Source of the DNA: Atherix ibis
Lineage: Eukaryota > Arthropoda > Insecta > Diptera > Athericidae
Length of the DNA stretch: 64,000 bases
Reading direction: 5' to 3'
NCBI GenBank assembly: GCA_958298945.1
Contig: OY282605.1
Location: 35,256,811-35,320,810, forward strand
Part shown: piece after piece, positions 10,386-22,300 of the stretch
Layout of the letters: every line of letters starts with the position of its first letter
Numbering within the stretch: the stretch's first letter is position 1
Notes under the pieces: generated by a model
Seen by the model: the letters and a program-made list of their open reading frames with translations, nothing else
Databases searched by the model: none
Told to the model about the DNA's origin: nothing
Position numbers and translations under genes: made by a program

Positions 10386-13300
10386 TTATTGTAAAGAATT
10401 TCTCTTCTTCATAAGATTGAAAAATAAAGGTTTCCTTGAAAGTGGACTATTTTCCCGTGTTATGATATAGGGATTATCATCTGTTGGACATTTGAAAACC
10501 GTGAATTCCTCTTCCCATGTAAGTGATTTTCCTCCAATTGGCTCAAAAAGTGCATTCCACATTGCATTTGCATCTATATTGTACAATTTATAAAATGATC
10601 ATGAAAAAAAAATTCGAAATGATATTAAAAAAAAAAATGAATTTGATTTAAAAATAGAATTTATAAAAACACTAACTTCTAGCATATCCTAATTGACTAA
10701 GATGAAAACAATCTTCAGATAAATAATTCAAATTGGCATCGCCATTTTCATGTTTAGGAAATTCAAGTTCTTTTGTGAATAATTGTAGAATTACAGTAAA
10801 ATTCTTAAATTAGAAATATAATTAATCAATTTTAAATAAATATCATTAATACAATATTTAAAATGTGTGTATGCATACATCCGTATTAAATTCATCCATA
10901 TCGACAACTTTTTGCTCGACTTCCACAAAGTCGGTCATGATTTTGAATAATTTCTGTTTGACTCTTTCTCTTTGAACCCCAAACAGACATGGACACTCTA
11001 CTCGTAAAAAAACCATGCATTGATTTGGTATTCCACTGAATTCGGTAATGACTCTCAGATTTGGAGCAGCTAAAATGTTAACTAAACTTCTAGGTATATT
11101 GTCTCTTATAAATCGTAGAGTTGCGATTAGAGTTCGCTCATGTCGAATCAAGACCTCTTCGGGATCACGCAGATAACATGATTCACTGCAAATGTCATTC
11201 GGTCCAATTTGGAAATTAATCAGCTTCCAGTGATTTCTCATATCAACGTTCGGATCATTCCTCATCCGTTCGTATAGTGTTTTGGCAGCATATGGCATAT
11301 CTTGAGACATTGAAGCGGTATCGGCTACGTTAAATCTGCCCAGAAAATTATCTTTATCAAATTACATATCCACAGCATATTCAATACATAACCACATAGA
11401 ACGGATATTTTTACATGCTCACACAATTGGATTTTTGCAATTTCTATTTTTCACTATAATCGGTTTTTAGAGAATACAATAAGTAAATTTTTATGTACAT
11501 GTATAAGTTCCATTAAGTATATTAAAGCAATAATTCACTTAAAAAACATTTAAACATCTTCACCATAACACATATTAAATCACATAATTTATATAAAAAG
11601 AATTATTTAGTTTATTATGAACATTTTCGTCTTTTATAAATTTACAAATTAAATAATAAAAATAAATTTTTTCTTCATATTTTTAAAAAAAAACAACAAC
11701 AAATTATCACATAATTTACACAAATAACACTGAACATTTAGTAATAAATTATTTTAAATAAAAAAATCACCATTGAAAAAGCAAATATAAAAAAAATGAA
11801 TTTTTTCAACAAATTCACCAGAGGGTGAATTTTAAAGACCACCATTAACCTCTGAATTTAGAGTATAAAGTTTGTAAACGTATAAAAAAGATATTTTTAT
11901 ACTATTGTCAGTAAGTATTTTTATACACCAAACAGTAACACGTTGTGGATGCACTTATTTCTCATGGATTTTCTGATCCCCAAATACGACAATTTTGTCC
12001 ATTAACCACGCCATATTGACCATATTTACAATAAAACAACCCATCGACGTTTACAACGGCGACGGCCTTGGATTTTTTTAAATAATTATCCTATTCTAGA
12101 GGTAACATCGATGGGTGTTTTCGTTTACATACACGTGTGTCCCAAAAACAACAGGAATTTATATTTAAATCATACAACATGCAGCGCCATCTATTGAAAA
12201 TTTGTAGCATTAAAAAGATACATTCATCCTTTTTTAAACGCACCTAAATTCATGTAATCGGATGACAGATGTAAGAGTTTCGGGCATTTCAAAAAAAGAA
12301 AAAGTGTGCTTATGTTACAAAACAAAAATGGCTGGGATGTCATCATAAAATGCTCCTTTCATCTTGGTTTTCAGTTTTGGAAATAGAAAATAGTCACATG
12401 GTGATAGATCAGGCGAATACGGAGGGTGGTTGATGAGAGAAATCCATTTTTTCATAAAAAATTCGTTCACTTTTTTGGTCTTCGAGGATTGGAAAAAACG
12501 TTGGTACAAGTGTATAATATCTGGTGGGATTTACTTTGAAGGGAACAAAATAGATATTCATGACCAAATAAATAATTTTTGAAAAAACACAAAATTCGCG
12601 ATACTTTTTGAACAGACTTTGTATTCTTCAAAAAATTGGGTGCACAGGAAAAATCATTACGGAGTCTTAGAAACTTTCGAGAGAAGGTTCTTCCCAGAAA
12701 ATCTATAGTGGCATAATTTATGGTCCCAAAAACCGATACAGAACTTGCTTCTGAGGGAGCAACCGCATACGCTAGGGCTTTAAGGGCATGCCAGAATTGT
12801 CGAACTGTAAGACAGCAGCATGAAACCGTTACGTCTATCGTTTTACGAGTCTTATCTGTCGTTACGTATTGTTCGAAAACTTAGGCTCTCAAGAAAAACC
12901 ACTGCAAACTCTTAGAATTGTTCTAGAGGAGGATCCTCCGAAGAATCTTTTGCCCCCAACATGAGAATAAATGATTCCGCAACCTGCTTAATGATGAGAT
13001 TACGAAGCACTACTATAACCACGTTATTGCAATTAAAATCCAGCTCAATATGCAGCGATGCGCTGGACACTAAGTCTTTATAGGATGAAAAATATCCTGC
13101 TCGGAAAGCTTGCAGTTGCGTCATTTATGACGAGGCAGGCCCTGTATTTAGTATTGCGTTTAAAGTGACGTCAAGTCCCAGAGACTAAGACAGGCTTTGT
13201 GCTTTTAAAGGAGCAACGCCGTTGCTCAGAGCGCCAAGGACATGCCGGGATTGTCGAACTGGAAAATCGCTACCTAAAACAGGAACGTTCGGTATTCTTT

Positions 13301-16300
13301 GATTTATTGTTTGTAGCAAACCTAGATGAAACTCCCGATTGTCCCGCTCTTGATGATGATGCATAAAAAAAACGTCAAACAATTAAATCATTTTTAGTGT
13401 TTTAAATTTTTATTTTATTGTAAAATATCATTAAAAGAGAAAGTTTCATTATCAACTTTTTCAAGTTATTAATTTCATTTTCTGTACAATAAAAAAACAA
13501 ACTTTGATCAAAATTATTCGCTGATTCATTTATATGCACATAATATACAATTCGAAGCTTAACTTTGAATGAATCGAAAAAAATAAATAAACAACTGTAT
13601 TTATAAGGAAATAATATCAGAAAATTTCATATTCATTATAAAACCTCAAATTTATTGTAAATTCAAAAGCGTACAATGAATGGTGTGCTTTAGTAAAGAA
13701 TTCCCCACAATTATGCTTTGCATATTGGAAGACATTTTTTTTTCATCTTTAGATATTATTAACTGTTTGCAATTGTACCCTTCATGAATAATAAATAATT
13801 ACATTTTTTATTGTAGTCGATTTAATTTACTGCAATGAATTAATTTTATATAAACACATATGCACATATATTCATAGTAATATCTAAACAAATAGTAAAT
13901 ATTTTTACAAGACAATAACAGTAAAGGTTTTATTTTAAATCGTCTTGACTTTGACCTTCAATTTATTTAACTTATTCGTATTATTTCTCGTCATAATGAG
14001 AGTCCATCGAAACTATTTATTCACCTGCACATATGAACAAATTTCGATACATTAGCATATATTGTGATTAACCCTGACTTTGGCGTGTGGAAATTTATTT
14101 TATAATCAGGAAAAAATGCTTAATCTTTTTTCCATTAAATTTAATTGTATTTGAACAAAATGTTAACAGGAATATGCAAACCAAAGAAATGCGGAGGTGC
14201 TAACAAATGTATTTAAAATAATAATTTTTTTTAATAAGGAAATTGAATTCGAATATTTTATATGGTTGATTGGTAAAAGTTGATGAAGGTAGACTAAGAG
14301 AGTTTTCCCTGTCGGGGATTCGTTTTTGTACAATCTCAATGACAGCATAAACCTTCGATTAGGTCGAACCACGCCAAAAAAATTCCTTCTCTTTCGATGC
14401 AAACCATTCATCAAGCTATTTTCGGACGTCTCCGTAAGAATAGAAGTGCTGCTCAGCGAGCGCGTGGCCTGAATTTGATCAGTTGTTGGTGGTAGCGGTG
14501 GGAATTGACAGTTTCACCAGGTTTCAACATCTCATAGTAGATGATAACCTGCTGATTCCACCAAACGCACATTTGACAACTGAATTTGATCAGTTGTTGG
14601 TGGTAGCGGTGGGCATTGACAGTTTCACCAGGTTTCAACATCTCATAGTAGATGATAACCTGCTGATTCCACCAAACGCACATTTGACAACTGAATTTGA
14701 TCAGTTGTTGGTGGTAGCGGTGGGCATTGACAGTTTCACCAGGTTTCAACATCTCATATTAGATGATAACCTGCTGATTCCACCAAACGAACAGGTTTCG
14801 TCCGAAACAATTTGGTCTTGGGGAAGATGTTCAAGGTTGGCCGGGATCAACCCACAATGTCTTGCGTTTAGAATTCTCCAAAAATATCCACTTTTCATCG
14901 CCTGTCACAATCCGATGCAGGAACAACTTTATTTTTTGTCTGGCGAGCAAGATTTCGAATGTATTTTGGCGTCGCTCCATCTGCCTAACGTTCAATTCAT
15001 GCGGGACCCACTTTCCGATCTTTTCAATCTTCCCCATGGCACGCAGAGGCATGGGAATGGCTAGTTGAGTAACACCCAATTGCTCCGCGAGCATTTTTTT
15101 CGATTGGGTATCGTCTTCGTCCAAAAGAGCCTGCAATTGATGGTCCTCAACCTTCCTAGGCCGATTTTCACCCTTCTTGTCCCACAAGTCAAAATTGCCA
15201 CCTTTGGACCGACGAAACCAATCTCGGCACGTTGTTTCCGATAAAGCAATGTCACTATAGGCCTCCATAAGCATTCGATGCGATTCGGCAGCCGATTTCT
15301 TCAAATTGAAGCAGAAAAACAGAGCTTCCCGCATATGCTCTTTTTCTGGCACAAAACTAGATAAGGAAAAATGTAGGTTATTGTACAAAATTGCTGACAA
15401 TGTGCACTGATTAATGTTGACAGATGTCAAACTCATAAACAAAAGTATGGCGTGCTTATGATAGCTTAATACGCTCACTCACGCCATCTATGACAAAATC
15501 GCTTTTAATTAAGCTTATACTTCTGGTATATACGAATTTTCTTGAAGACAAAAAATACCGTGGAATTGCAATGAACAAATACCCTCATCTGCAGACTCTT
15601 ATCCACTTATTAATTTAAAATGAAACTGTAAATCCTGTTATTTTAAATGTGTATTCAAACGCTTTTAAAATTAAAAAACCGTACAATTTTACTTTAAAAA
15701 ATTATTAAAATTCAATACAAATACTTTGGATCATAAAAAAAAACAAAGAACAATGACACGCAAATCAAATAAAACAAAGAATAATGGGCTGTATGGCACG
15801 TGCCATCGTTTTGTTTGAACCACACGTCGTCCTTATCCATATCTTAAAATTTAGGCATAAACAACTGGATTATCATTTCGCGATAGCGAGCTTCATTAAC
15901 TGTTTTGCCTAACCAGCTGCCATTTGCGAAGAAGAATGGTTCGATGATGCCTCCAGCCCGAAATCCGTACCAAACAGTAACACGTTGTGGATGCATTTAT
16001 TTCTCAACAACCACTCGTGGATTTTCTGAATCCCAAATGCGACAATTTTGTTGATTAATCAAGCCATCAAGATGAAAATGAGCCTCATCGCCAAAGATGA
16101 TTTTGCTCAAACTGTAGCTGCCAAACCTTCATTATTTTTAAAATATTGCTCAACAATGAAAACGCATTGTTCTTTCGTATAGCGCTCTATGTTAAATAAA
16201 CCTAAACTGTCAGAATTCAATCTGTAATTTTTTGTCATTGCCAACACTTTACCGTATAAATGGAGCAAAGTTGAAATCTTGCTTGATGTTTCGGAGACCC

Positions 16301-19300
16301 TATAATATATGATATTACAATTCAATGGTTCTATAGTATACTATTCCAACTCAGAGCTAAAACTGCTTCCATTGGAAAATAATGTGAGTAAATTTCTCAT
16401 CATAAAAATGATTCGATGATCCGATTTAATTTTTTGTTCTGTTTTCAGAATATAATTAGAAAAGTAAGTATTGTAGAAGTTATGTTCCATATTTTGAAAT
16501 TTAAAATTTTATATGCAAATAAACGAATTCATAGCAACAACAAAAAAAAATTTATTTAGTTTCTAATTTTAAATTTTATTATTTAAATAACTTCGAATAT
16601 TATTTTAAAAATGTGCGCCTAATCAATATGTACAAATATAAAATTACCCCCAACTAAAAGTGATGGCGTTGAGCATGCATGCGATGCATTGCACTATGCA
16701 TGCGTGCAAGCTTTAAAGTTGCATTCCGTTTTTTGGCTTCAACTTGGCGCAAATCATATCTCGCAAATCGATATTTTCAGGTAGTAGAAAATATTGAGTT
16801 TACTGACATTTATCCTGTCTTCGCCGGTGTGCCTCAGGGAAGAATCTTAGCTTTAATCCTTTACAACATTTACACCCATGATATTCCTTGTCGCAGTAAT
16901 ATCCTGACCTCAACATATGCTGACGATACAGCCATCCTTACACCCTTCCATAGCCACCAATATCCTACAGAACCACATGCACTTCTTAGAAACCTGGTTC
17001 AAAAGGTGGAGAGTGGCGGTAAATGAGCAAAAATCTGCTCATGTACTTTCCCTGATAAAGGGTTTTCGAATAAGAGTGATACGATTTCTTTTTTTTTTAA
17101 AATACACTAATTGTTAAGGAAATTCAAATGTTTTTTATTTAATGTGAAGTACAATCGATATAATTAAATTCTAAATAAAACGTCATTCAAATGGCCTCCA
17201 CGACTTCTTTTGCAGGAACGAATTCGTAACCCAATTTTCGAGCACTTTTCCTAATAAATCAAGTCGTATGTCATGAATAGCACGTGCAATATTGACTTCT
17301 TAAGCTTGAAGAGAGTCTGGTTTATTGCTAAAGACCAATGACTTCAAATAACCTCACAAGAAATAGTCTAATGGTGTTAAATCACAAAATGGAGGCCATT
17401 CAATGTCACAATTTCTTGAAATAATCAAATCTCCAAACTTTTCTCGCAATAATTCGGTTGTTGCACGTACTGTGTGGCACGTAGCCCCGTCTTGTTGGAA
17501 TCAGATGTTGTCAAGATCAACTTCTTCCAATTTCTGCCATAAAAAGTTGGTTATCATCGATCTATACCGCTCTCCATTGACAGTAACGGTGTCACCAGCT
17601 TTATTTCGAAAGAAGTACGGACCGATGATTCCATTACACCAAAAACCACACCAAACTATCAATATAGGTGAATGTAATGAGTGTTCATGAATAATTTGTG
17701 GATTTTCTTCGTACCAGAATCGACAGTTTTGTTTATTTACCGTTGCAAAAGCGCACGAAAAGTTGCAATTGGAGAACGATTATTTTGATAATAAAATTGA
17801 ATAATTTGTAAACGTTGTTCTTGCGTATATCTCTCCATGATAAAATTGTAAACATTACTGAATACAATGAAAAAAAATGACAGATCATGACATATTACAA
17901 ATGGCCGAAATGTCACTTAGAAATCATATCACTATTATTGGAAAATCCTATATAATCCTAAACGGCAGTTATATTCCACAAAAAAACTTTTACATATGTT
18001 CACGTCCTTGTATTTGGATTCGTATAAATCTGCTTGTTAATAGTTGTAAGCAGTTGTAGATATCAATAAAATGAAAATAAAAAATCCTTACTCCATAATC
18101 TAAGGCATAAATCGTTTTCTTAGAAAGAGCTGTTTTTGGTATTGAGGGAGCTACACGGATAAGTATACCATCTACCAATCAGCGGAGATAACACTGAACG
18201 AAAGCGCAACTTATTGGCCATTGAATAAAGCACTTTCGTCAGCGGGTGCCATCCGCAACAGACAATATCACCCTGTTGATTGGTCGTATGTTGTAAATTT
18301 CTTATTTTTGTATTTTTCTTTCTTTTGCCTTCTTTTTTTCATTAACATTAGCAATAATTCTTCAGGTAATTCTTACAAACCTTAACCTTTCAAAGGAATA
18401 AACTTTCAGTAATATAAACACTTAAAAGTCTGATCAATACTCGATATTCACCTGCAATGGTCCTTCAGTGTAACTGTACTGTATTGGCACACAGCGGTAT
18501 ATTAAATTTATAAATACACTGTGCCTTCAGTGTATAAAGTAGTGTATTGGCAAAATGCAGTATATTAAAGTTTGTAGTAGGCTTTTGTGTGGAATTGTTA
18601 AGTTAACTTTAATGTTTTTGTTTGAAAATTGGTTGAGATCAGTTTCTTCTTAAATTCTTATTAGACTTTTTATTTATAATTATTGCATATTTAGTTAATG
18701 TATTTAACTAAATATTTATTTTTGAATATTTAACATTTTTAATTTTGTTTTTTTTCTTGCCGGTTTTGATCAAAACTATTTACGAGTTCCTTAAAATTTC
18801 TACTTGACAATTATGTACTTATATATCGTTACTTTTTATATAAATAATTTTGTTTATTTTATTTGTTCGATAATTTTTCATGTGGATACTTCGGCGTATC
18901 GTAATGTTTGTCATTAGCATCAACTGTGTTTTCGCGAAATAAATATTGATGAAGTGGTGGAATCAGCTTCAAAATAAAGTCTCGAAAAGATGGACGCCAT
19001 TTGTCTTCATATAGTTGACCACTTCCATCCTCCATATGCGATGACTCTTACAAAATTGGGTCCATTTTCGATACCGACTAATTTTCATTGTTGACATTAT
19101 TTTGATGTTCCTGTTAAGCTATCATCGGGCGCTTTTGATTCCAATATTTTTATTCCGTTTCCTTAAATAGATGATGATATGAGATCCGTAATGGTTCATT
19201 ACTATTATTCCATAAAATGGATATTCTGAGATGGTCCACTAACAAAAGAGTTCAATAATTCCCTTATAAATTTCGTAGATGGCTTGAATTGCAATATAAT

Positions 19301-22300
19301 TACGAATCTATATCTCCAAGAAGAAAATGATGAAATTTTTTGCGATTTGCATAAATGTTCATGGTTTGTTGTCGAACGACATCATGCATCTCTGGGTTGC
19401 CATGAACATGCGAGATATAAACCGTCGGCAGTACTACTGGAATGAGAGCAATGGGAATGTCGTGGCAAACGAGTCGGAAAAGCAATGTTGGACCTAAGGT
19501 TTACTGTGCATTGAATTGTTGGGGATGGGCCGGTCTCTTTCGAGTAAGTATACATCGGGCGCTTTTGATTCCAATACTTTCATTCCGTTTCCTTAAATAG
19601 ATTGAACTCAATTTTTGGAGTGCTTAATAATTTTTGTCATATTTCATTACTTTCCGGTTACAACAGTGACGACGAGCACATGTTATCGAAGGCAGTACTA
19701 CTGGAATGAGAGCAATGGGAACATCGTGGCAAACGGTTCGGAAAAACAATGTGGGACCTCAGGTTTATTGTTCATGGAATTGTTGGGGATGGGGCCGGTT
19801 TCTTTCGAGTAAGTATACATCGGGCGCTTTTGATTCCAATACTTTCATTGCGTTTCCTTAAATAGCTTGAACACACTTTTTGGAGCGCTTAATAATTTTT
19901 GTCATAATTTCATCACTTTCTGGTTACAACAGTGACGACGAGCACATGTTATCGAAGCCAACACTACTGGAATGAGAGCTATGGGAATATCGTGACAAAC
20001 GGTTCGGAAAAGCAATGTGGGAGGACCTCAGGTTTATTGTTCATGACCTAAAATGGGGCCAATCTCTTTCGAGCAATATCTCGCAAGTTCATGGAAACTC
20101 AGAGATGCATGATGTCGTTCGACAACAAACAATGGGCATTTATTCAAATTGTAAAAATTGTCATCATTTTATTTCTGAAGATATGTATTCGTATGTGACA
20201 CGTAAACTTTAAAAGGATACACATGATAATCATATTGAAAGCCAAGCCATCTACGAAATTTATAGAACTACTATTGAACTCTATTGTTACTGAACCATCT
20301 CAGGCTATTCATTTAATTGTGTAGAAATGAATAATAGTTATGAACCATTACGCCTCTCAGCATTTATTTAAGGAAACGGAATAAAAACATTGGAATCAAC
20401 CGTGCCCAATGTATGCTTAACAGGAACATCAAAACAGGTCAACAAGGAAGATTAGTCGGTATCGAAAATGGACTTAACTTTGTAAGAGTTATCGCATATG
20501 GAAGATGGAATCCGTCATCTATATGAAGAGAAATGGCTTCCATGTCTTCAAGACTTTATTATGAAACTAATTCCACAACTTCGTTCATATTTATATCGTG
20601 AAGACATAGTTGATGCTAATGACAAACATTCCGATACGCCATCGCATCCACATGAATAATTATTTGACAAATAAAATAAACAAAATTATTTTGCATGAGT
20701 TCAAAAATAACCTATGTACACATAAACTATATCTGCAATAATTATAAATAAAGTCTTATAAAAACTTTTAAAAAAAACTACTTACGATTACTTATCAATT
20801 CACACTAATAAAATAGACACACTAGAGGCCTTTACCTTCATTTTCGAAAAAATACTTTTCCTAGATTCGTAAAAGCCCATATCAACATTTTTATATAGTT
20901 ATAAATTTGACTAATATTATGACATATTTCAGATTATTTTTTTTTATAAACAAATAGGCGACAAAGTAATATTTTTACTGAAAATTTGAAATGAAAAATT
21001 TTACTGAATATTAAAAAATTTTTAAAAACAAAATAAATGAATATAAAAAGAACGAAACATTTGCAATATTATTTCGCGGAATTTTCGTAAATTATTATAG
21101 TTATTATGATTAGCAAAATAATTTCGTGATAATTTTTATTAAAACCTGTTAAAAGCATTTCAATTCAAGCAATTCTAAAGCTTAGAAAATATTTTCGAAA
21201 ACTCACCTTGAAGCTCTTTCTGTTGATAAAGCGTCACCTACTGAATATCCGTACAAATTGGGATTGAATTCTTTAATGATATTCGATACGGTGAGGAATT
21301 TTCGCCAATCAGCTTGTCCGCCAAGTGCCCATGATACTCCACGATTTTCTATAAAAACTTCAGTAACACTTAAGGCCATGGAACCATCACCAGCCATCAA
21401 TGAATCTCCCATTCCGCCGATAATATCAATGTCACCAGGGCGGAGTTTATGCACGGATGTTGGTGGTCTAGGACTTCGTTTTCCTGGACCATTGATATCA
21501 CAGAAAAATGATGTTGAGTTCGGAAATGGCTTTTGTACTTTCTGCAATTATGTGAGAAGGCTTTTTGTTAATATTTCATATTCAATCACAAAATTAAGGG
21601 CACTTTTTTAATGTGGTATGTAAGCTCTTAAGGTATGTGGGACTAATTTCGTGAACGCAACGGAAATGAATAACAGGAAAGCGCGCGCTATTCAAATTAT
21701 TTTTATTGATTCTTTTTCTCTCTTTCGGTATTGATGGGAACAATGGAAAAAATTGCAAGTGTTTTTTTCGAAATTTCAAATTTTTCGTTCGAATACGAGT
21801 GTTTTTTCGAAATTTCAAATTTTTCGTTCTTTTTCTCTTTCTTTCACATGCAAATATTGTAAATGTAATAATATGAATCGTTGTGTTTTTTTGTGTGTTT
21901 CTGCCCGATACCAGACAGAAAAGAGCTTATTATAAAATTGAGTTGAGTAAATATATTTGCATCTCGGTTTTTGGACAACCTCAATTTTTTTCTTCTCTCT
22001 CTGTCTCTTAGTCGACCGTAATTTCTCTTCAGGATAGTTTTCGGTATTTTTTTAATTTGGAAATGTGTGTATCTCTTTTTATGATATGGTAGTGAACAAG
22101 ACAGAATGGAAATAGGATTTACGGTGCGAAAAATATAAAAATTTTCAATATTTTTCTTTGCCGTTAAATGGGAATGTTTTCAATATTATTTTGATAATTT
22201 TGTGTATATTTAAAAAAATGTTCTTTTTTTGTTGCCAGAGAGGATTTTTTTGTTGTCAGAGAGGAAATTGCTGTGCTTTTTTTTCAAGTTGTGTATTAAA

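Noticed and set aside
14471..14803. CRISPR-like regular repeats
   Set aside because: Repeats are contiguous 111-bp units without spacers, inside a mariner in an insect genome.
19541..19606. Apparent splice donor and intron (GTAAGTAT...) within the OTU modules
   Set aside because: The sequence is the inverted copy of a downstream OTU segment, so it is a rearrangement joint, not an intron.
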